DNA from: Apteryx mantelli
Taxonomy: Eukaryota > Chordata > Aves > Apterygiformes > Apterygidae
Length of the DNA stretch: 64,000 nt
Direction of reading: 5' to 3'
Assembly: GCF_036417845.1 (NCBI RefSeq)
Contig: NC_090020.1
Span: forward strand, 31,976,425-32,040,424
Shown here piece by piece: positions 36,101 through 47,900 of this stretch (positions are counted from its first letter, which is position 1; each line of letters starts with the position of its first letter). Position numbers and translations under genes: made by a program. The notes under the pieces are model-generated. The model had not been told where the DNA came from. It worked only from the letters and a program-made list of their open reading frames with translations, and made no database searches.

Positions 36101-39100
36101 ACATGGATGGTAAAGTAAGAAAACCTAAGTTTGAACTGGATAGTGAACAAGTTCGATATGAGCACAGATTTGCTCCATTCAACAGTGTTATCACACCACC
36201 CCCAGTACACTATTTGCAGTTCAAAGTGAGTAATTTTAAATGTGGTACCACTAATTTAAAAAAAAAAAAAAAATCGTGTCCTACCTGTTTTAGACACTGT
36301 GGACAGTAAAAAGAGCCCTTAATGCCTCAAAGTTCATATTAAGGTATAAATCAAAATGGCAAGGACTTCTGGCTTTAGTTGTATCTTGGTATATTGTGGG
36401 AAAATATATTGCTTTGAATTCCTACTCAAATTAGGCTCTTCAGATGTTTAAAAGTTGGGCTGCTATGGCAGTTTGAGATGCTTGGGTTGGCTTGCATGAA
36501 AATAAAGTCTGTTGAAAGTCTACTGACAAACTTTTTGGTTGTGGTTATGTAGCAGAATGTTTTTACCACTGCAGCACACAAACAGGAAAATGAAACAAAC
36601 ATAAAAATAATGTTGAGTGTTAAATCCCAGAAGTGTTTGTTGAAAGGGATCTGTGGAGGTTTGTCTCAGCCAGTTTCCTCTTTGAAATAGCATTGTTAAT
36701 GAGGTCAGCTATGGCTTTGTCAAGCCGTGTCTGAAAACCTCCAAGGATAGAGGTTCTCCAATCTCTTTGGATAACCTGATGTAGTTACCTTTTTTTTTTT
36801 TTTTTTTTTTTTTTAATCCAGTTACTTCATACTCTTTGGATAACCTGATTCAGTGCTGCACCATTTTCCTTTCCTTCTGATGTCCAATCTGAATCTCCCA
36901 AAACCACAGTTGGTGCCTGTTCCCCCTTTCCTATATTGTCTGCCATTACCAAAAAGTGTTTGTCTTTTGACAGATTTGTAACTGCCGTTCAAGTAGTTGT
37001 AGGCTACTATTAGATTACCCATTAGCACCCTTCTTGTCAAACTGAACATGTCCAGGTCCATTAACCTCTCCTTGTGAGTCATGTGAACTAGGCTTCTAGC
37101 CATCTCTGTAGCTCTGTAGTTTCTCAGCATACTTCTTGAAATGGTGGCCCAGCACTGGATGCAATTTATCAGGTGTTACAGCACAAGAATTGGTCGAGAA
37201 CAGGGATAACTTCCTCAATCTGCTGACCATACTCCTGCTAATGTAGTCCCATGTGAGTCTGCCTTATTTGTAATAAGAGCACTCTGTTGGCTTGTTATTC
37301 AACTTGTTGTTCACCATAACCCTACTACTCAGCCAATCAGTTATGAGCCTCTACTGATACATGGGATTGTTCTAGCTCAGAAATGTGGACATTGTGTTCT
37401 GGTGCAGAAGTGTGGACATTTCCTTGTTTAACTTAGTCAGATTTCTGGTGGCCAGTCTTTGAGATTCTGAGGGTCAGAATCTGAGAATCTGAGGGTCAGA
37501 GGGTTTTGTAGCATCAAAATTACATAAAATGAAGTTTTGAAAAATGTCAGTATACTGCTTATTATGAATGTGCCTTGAGTTGATTACCTATCATCATTTT
37601 TTTTTTTTTCATTCTCTGTTCTTCCCTATAGTTTCACTCCTTATTGTATGGCATTATTAAAGCAAATGAATGGCAAGTTGTTCAAAACAGTGATCATTTT
37701 AACCACAGTATCAGATGTTCACTGCATTTTGTGGAGTTATAAAATAATCATTAAACAGTGTGTTGTAGTTGGATATTTTCCATTTTCAATAAATGTTTCT
37801 AACTTCACTACTTATTTTTAAAATATTACAGTATTTAGTTGACATAACCTTTTTCTTGAATACAGTAATTTGTTTTAGATTAAGGTGATAAAAATATAAT
37901 TTGTTGGCAATTGATTTTAATATGTATCTATTTATTTCTGTAACATGCTAGGAAATGTCTGATTTAAATAAGTACAGTCCCCCTCCTCAGTCATCAGATC
38001 TCTACATGGCAGCTAGCAAACACTTCCAGCAAGCTAAAATGATTCTTGAGAATATTCCTAATCCAGACCATGAGGTAAGACTGAAATACTGGAAAAAGAA
38101 GTAGATGCTAATAATGGAATAAGTGTATTTGTTTTCAACTGGATCTAGTTAAAGAACGACTTATTTAGATGTCCACATTATTCTCTAAATAATTTAAGCT
38201 TTTATACAACTGGCAAGTTAGTATACAAAGCTACAATACAAATAGACATTGAAGCCTGATTTTATTCTGTTTAGTTTGAAGTATAAAGTCCAAACTTTTG
38301 ATTTGTGCTGTATCTAAAAAAGCTTGGGGACTGATGAGTTAAGTGTTGGCAACACCTGCAGTTCAGCCACCAGCTTCCAGTCTGCAAACCAAAAGCCCCA
38401 TCATTCTTTTCAGTGGTGAGGGGAGAGTTGGGTGCCTTAAAAAGGTAATTTGACAAATCTGCATGTTGAGGAGAAGCCACCTTGATGGGCTTGAGATCCA
38501 AAGTGCCTTAAATGTAGTTTGTCAAAAAGCTGAGCAAAGCTGAGTGATTCAAGTAAGGTGGGGACAGAGGAGGGTGATGGCAGCTTAAACAGTGGGGGGT
38601 TTGATAACCAAATCTGGGTTGTGCTCACCTCTCCTTGCTGCATATCTTAATCATTAGATAGCAACTTAGTTCCATCTTGAATGGACCTTCTGGATCCATT
38701 CTGCAGTTTTACGTCTTTACAGAAAGGGCTATAATTTCAACAAGAGGGTGACCCATCCCACTTAGGAGAACATGTGAATTACCAGGTTACACATATGAGA
38801 GGAGAAAAATGTCATCAGGCTGAAAAGGGCATTTGAATCTGGCACTTTTTTCCTGGAACAGTTTTCTCAGCACTTAGGCTTTAAATGTGGATAGAAATTT
38901 CTCCTTTGTTCATATTTTAAGAAAAAGCATCTGTGACTGTATTTTGGAGCAGGGAGGAGAACACTGATTCTGTCATGTATGAGCAGGTTAAGAAAAGTTA
39001 CAGGATTAGAAATTCCTACCTCTTCTTTGGATCTCAGTGGTACTTAAGCAAGAGCTAGCTAGCTGAGGCTAACAGGGTAGTTGGAGGTAGGTCAAGTGTG

Positions 39101-40336
39101 TCCAGAGCACTTTCAAGCAAAAAGCCATCTGTTTGGTAATTGAGTTGCCCCTTCTCGTAGGGTTTGGATTACAGTCTTGAATGTAGATGCCTAAATCTTT
39201 ATTCGGACGAGTGCCTCAGAACCTGCCATAGTTTAACATTCTTTGAACATAAGCATGGAAAACAATGGTTTCTACGTCTGTTGAATAAGAAGTGACTATT
39301 AAAATGAATATCCCATTTATTCATTATTCCAACTGATATACTTGAAAGTAATCCAAAATGCCTTGGCGTCTGTTAAAATAAACTGATGCTGAAAGAAGAC
39401 TGCGTTCTTAGCATAGGTAAACATCTGAGTATTATCCTCAAAATAATTTTGAGATCATATGTTTTCCCTTGAAACTTTATTGCTGTTTTCTGTTTAGGTC
39501 AATCGAATTCTAAAAGTTGCTAAACCCAATATTGTGGTCATGAAGCTGTTGGCAGGAGGTCATAAAAAAGACTCTAAGGTAAGAAAATGCTAGTTGAATT
39601 GGATGTAAAATATAGTAGTATATACAATGTTACCACAAAACTCCTATAGCTGAATTAGCAGATTCAGATCATAATTATTCCAGCTCTTAAAAGAATTGAG
39701 GAAGTGACCGAATCCGTTTTTTCCTATATGCACTTTTTTTAAATGTAGATCTTAGGAATTGGAAATAATAATCTGTTTCAGTTTTTAAATAGAGGAAACT
39801 CCTCCTCCTCCTTAAGTGTCTTGGAAAGAAAATTGGAAAGTGTTTGCAGGATGGCATGTACAAACATGGGTAGGTTTCAAGAGCTGGGAGGAGGGAAGTA
39901 CTCGGTAGCAGTGTATCAGCAGCTTGTTGTAAACCTAACAGGGAGAACAGTGGCCTTGAGGATCTGCAGCTGCCACATGGGTCAGGGGGAGGAGAGGGGT
40001 TGCAGACCTCCAGCCTGAGACAGGCAGGGAGGAAGGAAGGAGCACCTTGAATTAAGACAGCACACTAGCACTCTTAAACTTTTTGCCCATCACTAGTGAA
40101 GAACTATGTGCAAATACAGACCTGGGTTGGAATATTTTTGGACATGATTTAAAGAACTGGGATTACTTTCTTTTAATCTCTTAACCTTTAAATGTTTTTA
40201 TCTGTAATATATGTCCCAGTTGGAGTATTAAATTCAGTAGTACCTCAGTGTAATGTTTTAAAACTCTTCCTTCTAGGTTCCTCCAGAATTTGACTTCTCC
40301 CCTCACAAATATTTTCCAGTTGTGAAGCTTGTTTGA
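16979..40336 (+). CDS. NAA35: NAA35, NatC N-alpha-acetyltransferase auxiliary subunit (complete, 22 coding exons)
   Basis: NAA35 (Mak10 homologue) is the large scaffold of the NatC complex, with catalytic NAA30 and small NAA38. NatC acetylates nascent proteins beginning Met-Leu, Met-Ile, Met-Phe and similar at the ribosome. Coding exons are 16979-17102, 18091-18124, 19556-19670, 20636-20710, 21627-21794, 22539-22605, 23352-23395, 24027-24077, 24665-24748, 26564-26678, 27225-27403, 28513-28572, 29740-29846, 30077-30143, 30809-30907, 32285-32463, 34208-34344, 35764-35831, 36085-36225, 37952-38074, 39498-39578 and 40277-40336. They sum to 2178 bases: 725 codons plus TGA, the human length. All introns are GT-AG and every join keeps frame. 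The N-terminal Mak10 region includes [20 protein letters not shown]; a Lys-rich run (KKTKKKKK) lies near residues 560-568; the end is KYFPVVKLV. Almost every residue agrees with what I know of the mammalian protein. The start MVMKAS matches mammals. The intron 4 donor (GTTCGT) is weak. Confidence 0.98.
17103..18090 (+). other. NAA35 first intron within the coding region
   Basis: A strong donor (GTGAGT) and the acceptor TTTTGTAG bound this intron. No other feature is seen. The exon that follows is only 34 bases long. Confidence 0.9.
19388..19462. repeat. Perfect 26-bp inverted repeat with 23-base loop in NAA35 intron 3
   Basis: Bases 19388-19413 (beginning GGAACATTCTTTGGG) are the exact reverse complement of 19437-19462, with a 23-base AT-rich loop between them. 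The RNA of either strand would form a perfect 26-bp hairpin. It ends 93 bases before the acceptor-side boundary of the exon at 19556-19670, separated by an A16 tract. Perfect pairing over 26 bases is far beyond chance for 75 bases and implies a recent origin or active maintenance. Arms fade right outside, so it is not the tip of a longer palindrome. It could be a templated quasi-palindrome, a very short inverted-repeat element, a small-RNA hairpin or an assembly artefact. Confidence 0.95.
19505..19521. repeat. A-tract upstream of a NAA35 exon
   Basis: A run of about 17 A residues lies between the hairpin and the acceptor of the exon at 19556. Confidence 0.9.
22185..22250 (+). mobile_element. 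MIR-like ancient SINE core in a NAA35 intron
   Basis: The words CTGTGACCTTGGACAAGTCA followed by a TCTAAAATTGG segment match the conserved core of MIR-family SINEs, in which a 'gtgaccttgggcaagtca' word is followed by a 'ctgtaaaatggg' word. The copy is short and diverged. No search was possible, so the family assignment rests on recognising these words. Confidence 0.5.
22815..22843. repeat. (CT)n microsatellite followed by poly(T)
   Basis: A pure CT run of about 18 bases passes into T11. It lies in the NAA35 intron after the exon at 22539-22605. Confidence 0.9.
23663..23815 (+). mobile_element. MIR-like ancient SINE, nearly full-length
   Basis: The segment follows the MIR layout in order: a 'cactgggttggg' word, a 'ttctggctct' word, a degraded core ending GAAGTTATTTAACCTTCCTT, a 'ccacagttt' word in place of 'cctcagttt', and a 'tataaaatg' word in place of 'tgtaaaatg'. 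It is strongly diverged, as expected for an element active before birds and mammals split or soon after. It lies in the NAA35 intron between the exons at 23352 and 24027. Confidence 0.55.
27162..27224 (+). repeat. (CT)n and poly(T) tract serving as the polypyrimidine tract of a NAA35 exon
   Basis: A long, slightly interrupted CT repeat passes into T12 and ends with TTCTTCAG, directly against the exon at 27225. The microsatellite therefore makes up the whole pyrimidine tract of this acceptor. Confidence 0.9.
28440..28457. repeat. (TA)9 microsatellite
   Basis: Nine TA dinucleotides lie 55 bases before the 60-base NAA35 exon at 28513-28572, within a stretch rich in ATGT/ATAT words. Confidence 0.9.
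36650..37470 (-). mobile_element. Old, degraded CR1 LINE 3' fragment in a NAA35 intron
   Basis: The plus strand reads as the reverse complement of a CR1 3' end. Recognisable pieces are TGAAAACCTCCAAGGATAGA, the 'taacctgattcagtgctgcacca' area, 'catgtccaggtccattaacctct', 'ggtggcccagcactggatgca', and further right 'tacatgggattgttctagctc', which corresponds to the region near 237-262 of the younger CR1 at the window start. Many indels have destroyed the ORF. Divergence is clearly higher than in the copy at 1-1347. It lies between the NAA35 exons at 36085 and 37952, antisense to the gene. Both ends are approximate. Confidence 0.8.
36763..36849. repeat. 18-bp direct repeats flanking a poly(T) block inside the old CR1
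   Basis: CTCTTTGGATAACCTGAT occurs exactly at 36763-36780 and again at 36832-36849. Between them is a 51-base segment containing T25 (36790-36814). The CR1 consensus has this word once, so the second copy and the T block were added after the CR1 had inserted. Confidence 0.9.
37459..37503. repeat. Two-copy 22-bp tandem repeat
   Basis: The word GAATCTGAGGGTCAGA, with one change (GATTCTGAGGGTCAGA), is repeated about 22 bases apart at the right end of the old CR1. Confidence 0.8.
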
Positions 40337-41865
40337 AAGACAAGATTATTGTTAGGATATGTGAACCATAATCTGTACATCAGATACCAGCTGTGGGATG
40401 GAATATATAGTACTGTACTCAGACTAAAAGGGATCTCTGGGATAAAAGTACTGTTGTATGGAATATCTCTAGTCTGCCTTCTTTACATGATCTGAATGAC
40501 AACTGCTATTTTAAAGTGGTTTGTATAATGTTCTACGGGTGAAATTGATTTTAATCAACTGCATTGTTGAAGAATGTTGTACCTTATTCAATTTTATTAC
40601 AGATTTAATCATAAATCATTTTTATGAAGTCTGACTGAAAATGGTGTTTAAAATGCAGTAGAGCCTTATGTCTTACAGACAGATGAGTTGGTGAAATTCT
40701 GCTTTGAACAAAGACACTTGGAAAAAGTCCAAGTTTCCACTTTCTTTTTTCCTTCCCTTAAATTGCATCAAACTTGCTCATTTTGCAAGCAGAAAGGCTT
40801 TTTTTTTTCTTTGGCAAGTCTGCCAAGCTAATACAATCTTTATAGAAATTAAGGCCAAATGAAAACTAGATGGTTTCATTTAGCTCCTATTGCACTTAAT
40901 TCAATGATTTTGTTTTATGGAAATCAATTGTCTTGAATGGAGATAAATCCTTGAGGACAGCAAGAAATAGAGGATCAGTTGTAGCTTGTCCCTTTGTCTT
41001 AATTCTGCATGGTACTGGACAATCTGCACAGCTAACACTAGAATAGGCCTCAGCAACACAGGAATGCAAAACTCTAGGAATGTATTTATTTTAACTACGC
41101 TGCAACTTTATTTTAATCCTGGTATACCTTTCTCATTAGCACTTCCTCCTTTGCAGCTGGTTGCATTTCTCAGCTGTTGCATGACCATCAGTCTCTTCAT
41201 CTGGCTGTGCTACTGCAGTTGGGATCCCACCACCTGCTTTTCTGCAACTGTAGAAGTACCAAATAGGGGGAGCCTAATCCTACCCTTTCCTTCAGTGAAG
41301 ATGGTTCTTCTTCCTGTCCTTCCAGATCTGAAATAACATAGGGTAGGCTCTTGTGTTGAGCAGTTTGCTACCGCAAGAGGTCAAAATAATATTAAAAACC
41401 TGACATGCTCCTTGATGAACAATACTGTCTAGTCTTGCCTGGGACCTTAAACTAAGGTCTCCAGGTCTGACTCTGTTGAAAGGGACAACTCTTTATTTCA
41501 GTGCAGAATGGCTTCCTTCACAGTGATAAGCTTGTAACTCCCTCTTGATCATGCAGGACAGTTGTTCATGTTTCTCTTAACATGTATTTGCAGCATGGAG
41601 CAATACCACTTTAACTTCATCACCTAAGCAGCAGCACTGCTAAAGCAGGAAAGCAATGAAGAAACCCTGAAGTGGAACACCCAACTTGACTGGCAACACC
41701 TTGCAGCTTCTCAGAATAAGCAGTAGCACTGCCTGCAAGATGTGCTTTTTCTCCTTTCTCTGCTAGGAGGTTACATAGCATTTTATATGTTTGCTTATCA
41801 TCTTGATTCATATGCTTGAATGCACTTATCATTGCCATAGGAATAAAAATGCTGGAAAATATAGT
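40337..41865 (+). other. NAA35: Probable NAA35 3' UTR
   Basis: It follows the TGA at 40334-40336 directly. The first canonical AATAAA on the plus strand is at 41842-41847; an ATTAAA variant lies near 41390. A cleavage site near 41860 would give a 1.5-kb 3' UTR. Short ORFs here (for example 40986-41336) lack coding features. The true end could differ, since another plus-strand AATAAA lies at 43710-43715. Confidence 0.5.
41842..41847 (+). terminator. NAA35: Candidate NAA35 polyadenylation signal
   Basis: AATAAA on the plus strand, the first canonical hexamer after the NAA35 stop codon. Confidence 0.45.
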
Positions 41866-42164
41866 TGAAAAGATGGTGAACTGGCAGTAGTGCAGGTCAC
41901 TGAGAATTCATCTACCTTACCATCCATCTTCTCATGAGCTATCATAATTTTTCCTCTCTTCAGAATCTTGAACTACATGCCAGTGGCTCAAGGACAGCTG
42001 TCTGTATTTCTCCAAATGAAAGAGCAAGTGATAGAAAAACTGAATTTCACATCATACTGCATTTAGAGAACTAAAAACCAAAGTGCTCATCTTTCCCATT
42101 TTGATTAACAGTGAAAGTAGGTCAACTGTACAAAACAAGGTAATACACAGTAGAGAAGATTATT

Positions 42165-44901
42165 TTTATTTTAAAATGCTTATCTAAAATGGATTAGGAT
42201 TTGTTTTTTAAAAAGTGTTAATTTAATCCCAAAATGATTACAGTCAAGAAGCTTTCCCTCCCTCATGCCAGTAAAAACTTTAGTGATAGACAACATTATG
42301 TAAACCACAGCTCCAAGTGAATCTCCTGTTTTGTTCAACTAAAAGTCCTTTAATTTTAAAATTCTATATAGTAGAGAAAGAGGCCCCTTGTCTACTAAAA
42401 TTCTATCACTGAGATTAAATTCCTGTAGCACTTGAAGCCACTGAAAACAAGATTGTATTCTGTTATGCTTTTGAACATTGCTTTTACATAGGCTTTCAGA
42501 CACCTAGTGTCAAGAGGTAAAACAACTGTGCTTTGTACAAGGGGGTCTTGGTTATGGAGAGGACACCACCTAACTGGCTAGAAAGATCCCAGTAAGGTTT
42601 GGATACTGTACAGAAGTATAGCCAACAAAATTTGTTTTAAAAGAAATCTATGGTAATGTATTAATTACCTTAAGGATTTTTTTTTCCCCAAGATTTTACC
42701 AGTTTAGAGTTCAGGCCCATTCATTCAACTTGAATAGTGTTTCACTGTACACTTTGTTCTGTTAGAATGTATATGCTTTAACAATCACTATTAAATTTCA
42801 GATTTATTTTACCTCAGTTAATAGTATAGATTAAGTCCTAAGTTAATGCCCATTTTACGCTGAATCTGTGTAAACGTTTTGATGTTAAGATGTACCTTGG
42901 TTTGCAGAAAATAATTTAAAAGAAAAAAAATTAGCAAAACAAACATCTCATCTTTCTCATCACTTGTCTTTTTTAGAAGAGATGCTCATATCCCTTCCTT
43001 AAAAATATGTTTTTCCTGCTTTGTCGTCTGTAGTTTCCTAGCGCAGTTATATCTGGCTTAAAAAGTCAAAAACACAGTAACCAAGATGAACTCAGTAATG
43101 GAGGTCAGTGGTTTTCTTAGACCAATTAATTAACGTTAAACATGGCAGTCTGTCAGCGATGAACTGTCTGTGAATTTAGGCATAATAGGTAATGTTTAAC
43201 TTGAGCCCTATTTTTTACTCTATTACAACTACTACTCTTTTTATATACAAGAGAACCAATCCTCTACTTGTGCACTTAGCCATCTTAAGGTACAGGAGTT
43301 GTAAACTAGTACACTAGAAGAATGACACACAGTGATGCATAAATCATCATAAAGCACATTAGAAGAAAGCCATGACAAAGTGATGTTTCTTAAGTGAAAT
43401 TTTTGGTCGGGAAGTTAGTTAGTCGTGTCTTCTCTCATGCCGTCTTATGTAGGTTGGTTCATTCTCACAAAGATGGTTCTAAACACAAGTGTCTGTCTGA
43501 AGAACAGACACAAACACAGTATTTAAAACAGCTGGCTACACAAAATGCAGTTAAGACATGGTTTCTTTTTGCACTGTAACCTGCCAGACTATGGCATGTG
43601 TACTGCTGTCAGCAGGACCAAGTATCAGGAGCCAACTCACCACAGTCTCTGCACTGAGGGTTTACAGGTGAACTCTGACACAAACTAAGAGCAACTGAGA
43701 AACAGTGGGAATAAACTTGATCCCACAGAAACTCTCTTAGAAGGATTTAACGTAGGAACAGACCACAGTGCTTTGAAAATCCTTATTTGTAGCAGATGCC
43801 TGACTGAAGGCAAGCAGTTGGGGTTCCTAAGCATGTCTTAGTGGTAGTTGAGAGTATTTCCAGTTTATCCCAGGTAAACTAGTTTCTAGTTTACATTCAA
43901 CAAGTTTCAAAAAAGAGAAAGACTACAAACCATCAGCAACATGATACATCATTGTGCATAACACAGCACTTCACAACAGCTGCAGCTTCCCCTGTGGGTG
44001 ACATTGAAGTGTCTGTTAAATGCACAGTCTGTTTTACCTTCTTCAAGAGTCCAACAGTTTATTTGCTTCAAACAGCTATTTGCCTTTCTACTTTTTAGCA
44101 GAAGATACTGGCTGGGTGGAATAAAAGGTAGATATAGCACACCCTTTCAGAAGGCATCTCTCATCAAAAATTCAGGAGTCAATTTGACAGAATTTTTACA
44201 CTCTGAAGTTGTGCAAGTTAGTGATAACCAAGGAGTCCAACACTGCTTTCAAAAAAACTTTCCTGTAGAGCTAGGCTAATCTCTTAGTGAAGAAGATACT
44301 GTTATCAGAATTTTTTCTTAATACCTAAAAGCTATGAAATCAACCAGGACAATGATTCAGTCTTGGTACAGATCTCATAAGCTAACAGATTTAGTCTATG
44401 AGACCCAAGAAACTATCTGTCTACAGTGCAGTATAAAAGGTTCCAGAACCTTTTATAATTCAATTTCCTTCTTCACATGTTTTGTCAAGGTAAGTTAGCC
44501 TAAGCTCCTCTTAAAGCTAGGTTGGGGATCTCTCTACTGCACTGATCAGGGGAGAGATGCATCCTTAGCAGAGGACTCTTTCCCACCAAATTGTTATCGT
44601 AGTATGATTGTACAAGGTAGTTGATTTCAAAGTTACTACAGTTATTGCTAGCTAGTTTCAGTTTTATAATCAGGAGGAAGGAAAGAGTCATTACAGAGGT
44701 CAGGCTGCTTTGAAACAAACCTCCAGAGATTTAAGATAACATTTTCACCACTGAAACAGTACTAAAACTTCACAACAAAAAACTACTTCATTTGGGTCCT
44801 TGTTAAAGCCTTGAGAAGATAACTGAAACTCATATCCCTTGGCTGTCATCATTGCTGCATTTATACGAAGAGGTGACTAAGTCATCATGAACCTCCCTTG
44901 T
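42165..44901 (-). other. GOLM1: Probable GOLM1 3' UTR
   Basis: It lies directly after the GOLM1 stop codon on the minus strand. Minus-strand AATAAA hexamers lie at 44058-44063, 42803-42808 and 42165-42170; one further left, near 41087, would fall inside the proposed NAA35 3' UTR. Choosing 42803 or 42165 gives a UTR of about 2.1-2.7 kb. The sequence holds the inverted repeat at 44432-44457. Which signal is used cannot be told here. Confidence 0.45.
44432..44457. repeat. Perfect 12-bp inverted repeat with 2-base centre in the GOLM1 3' UTR region
   Basis: TATAAAAGGTTC (44432-44443) and GAACCTTTTATA (44446-44457) are exact reverse complements separated by CA. As DNA it is a near-perfect palindrome whose centre, TTCCAGAA, has the form of a heat-shock element half-pair (TTCnnGAA). 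In RNA a 2-base loop is too tight, so the top pairs of the stem would open. Confidence 0.9.
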
Positions 44902-47900
44902 TCACAACCTCTGTCGTTCTTCTACTTGATCAAATAAGTGGTTCTTCACATTATCTTCATGGTTTTGAACTAATTAGGGAAAAAGAAAGAAGTACATAAA
45001 TCTCTTTAAGAGCTAAAAGTGACAGTTCTTCATCCAGAAAACAGAATCTAGAACACAGCAAGAGCAATTCTGAGGGCTGTTAGTACTGAACAGTACTAAG
45101 AGTAAAGCTACAGATACCCTACACTACCACCACATGTTAAAAGTAATTTCAGTGATGCTACAGACAAAATCAGTCACACCATTAAAACTGAGGAAAGCTC
45201 ACAGAAATTAGCCAGCTGCATCTGCTACAGGAGACAATTTAAAATAACATCTTAATTTTTAGCATGTGGCACTTGAGGTAAAACTATTAGGTTTTTTTTT
45301 TTTCCTTTTACCATGCAAGTTATTTTCAATTCCTGCAAGCGCTGCTTGCTTGTCCGTTTCAGATTCAGCTTCATTCTCATCTAAATTGTAGTCAACGCCT
45401 TTGTCCTGGTTCAGTGCTTCATGTCCCTGTTTGTCTGGAAAAACATTTAAATTAATTAGTTTTATGCTACACCATAACACCATCTGCACAAGAAACAGTT
45501 CCTATAACAATTTACCACAGAATTTATTTTGCAGTTGAATGAACTGCTGCTTAAAGATTGGATTTTCATATTATTTCTCCTTTTGAGCTATTAAATTTCA
45601 GAACAGTTTTTGCTGTAAATCTTGTGTAAAGAGTTAGATAACAGAGGCAATCTTCTGCGATTTGAAAAGTGTAATAAGAGTCAGTCAGCTCTCAGGACAA
45701 AAAGACATTAAACAACTACAGAATATATTACATGACAGCCTAAGAGTAAAAACTGAAGCAGATATTGAATACTTGACCACAGTGTTCCTTTTAAATGTAC
45801 TAGCTCCATGGGTAAGAGAGATCTCAGATTCCCCACTTCTTGTTTTAGTTTATCCATCAAGTAGAAAGCTGTGACAATAGCTTAAGAAGAGTATTTTAGG
45901 ATGTGTCAACTTGAAAAATGTTTTTCTATAAAGGAGATTTCCTTTACCCAGTCATTACTCATCCCACCGATATAGATTCATCTCAAACAATTTTTATTGA
46001 CTACTTTCTTTAGATTCCTTTATGGAGAGCGCAAAAGTAAATGGAAATTTTCCTTCTGCTCCCCAGCCTCCCATCCTTATTTTATAGTTAACCAGCCAGA
46101 AAAAACTATAATAGCACCAAGGGTGAGCATACCCTAGTTTAGTTGAGAGACATGAGTCTCTGGTTCTCAAGGAGAAAGAAAAGTTGAACCCCTAATTAGC
46201 AAGTGGCTTAAACATGGGCTTGAAAACATTTAGTCTTATATATTGTCCATGTTCAGATCACCATTTCAAATAGATTTTTACAGCAGTAGACCTAAAGGTC
46301 TCAAGCTTCAAAAGAAACTTTAATTGAAAGAGAGAGGATCCTCAGAGAATACAAAAGAAATCTCTCTTTACCTTGCTGCCATCTGAAACCAGCAATGTTT
46401 CAGGAATTCTAGGAATTCTAAATTGTAGGAATTTATGTGTAGCTGAGAAAAAGGTTGTGTTGCCATATTCAAGTACAGAACAGTTTACTTCCTCTCCAAA
46501 TATATAAAAAAGTCTCAATTTAGACTGGAAAATTAGCTGATGTCCTGTTATTTCTAAAACTCTGTCTCCTGGGCTTATCAAACCCATACTTCTTGCTTCA
46601 AGATCTATCCTATATATTGTATTCCAAAAATGCTATACTATCCATCAAGTTTATCAAGAAGATTATCAAGAAGATTGACTGTAATAAGGCTATGCAGTAA
46701 GTATTTTTTGAACAATGAACCTGAAGAACATCCTGCTAATCTTTTAGCTCACAGAAACTTGGATAGTAGAATTTTTTCCTGTAACGCTGCATGATTTTGC
46801 ACCAAATTCTTCTGTTATTTCAGCTAAAACAGGAGCAGTTTAGATAGCTATGTAGTCAAATATCTTTGGAGAACAGTTTGCTCTGGCCAGCATCTCTTTG
46901 AGGCAGCTGCAAGAATACTACTTCAGCAATGCAAATGAGATTACTTATCCCTGCTAAATTATCAACTGTATTAACATCATTACTCATGATAATATGAAAG
47001 CATTCACTAGATTAAAAAGCACAGTGTTCCCTTTGGGCATCAGTCCCTTCTCTGACTGCCACAAGGCTTCCCTTTGCCCTCTCTGGTCCATTGACTCAAC
47101 TTGGAATTATGCTAGGAAGGGTGAAAGGTGTCTCCATTCAAAAGAGCTGGTAGCAAGGTACTTGGGATACTCTATCAGAAGATACAAGATACAGGCTTGA
47201 ACAACCTAAGGAAAACTGAACCTGCATGAATGCTGCAAACTTCTCCAACTGTGGAAGAAAACATCACACTCTTCTGTGAAAGAGTAGCTGATACTCTGGT
47301 TTTAGGAGCATGCAGAATGATGCTAGACGGGTGTCTAGATTCTGCTCAGGCTTAGGCATGACATCAATACTCTGCTGCTCAGCGTTGTGAAGACAGGCAG
47401 TTTGGGGGCACACTTGCTGGAGGCCAAAAACTGGCACCTTTGCTTGGAACCTCTGATCTGCAGCAGTCTTCCAGGCTCATGATAATAGTCTTCAGATACC
47501 TGAAGTCTTTTGTAGAGTTGGCCCTTTTTTCCTCTTGGTAGTATATTTTGAAACAGGAGTAGTTAACATTGATACATCATCACTATAAAAAGACTATCTG
47601 CAAAACATTAGTATGCAGTATTTCTCTACCCATTAATGCTTCTGATGGTTAATGTCTCATTACGTTCATTTTCAAATGCATAAACCATATTCTTATAAAG
47701 CCTTGATACCAAAAGGTTTCAGAGGCTGATTTTCCCCAAGTGCCCTGCACAGTCAATAGAGAGACAGAGGAAGGCAGCTATGGTGATGCAGAACAAGACC
47801 CCAAGCTTAGAGCTCCGCAGTGCACAAACAGAAGCTTCCATCTTCACCCACTGACTGTCAAAGAGTGCTAGGGATTGACTAACCTTTTATATTTCATGCT

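Noticed and set aside
45741-45748. Scattered AATAAA and TTTATT words inside introns of both genes
   Set aside because: They are common in AT-rich introns and have no supporting context; only those following a stop codon were kept.
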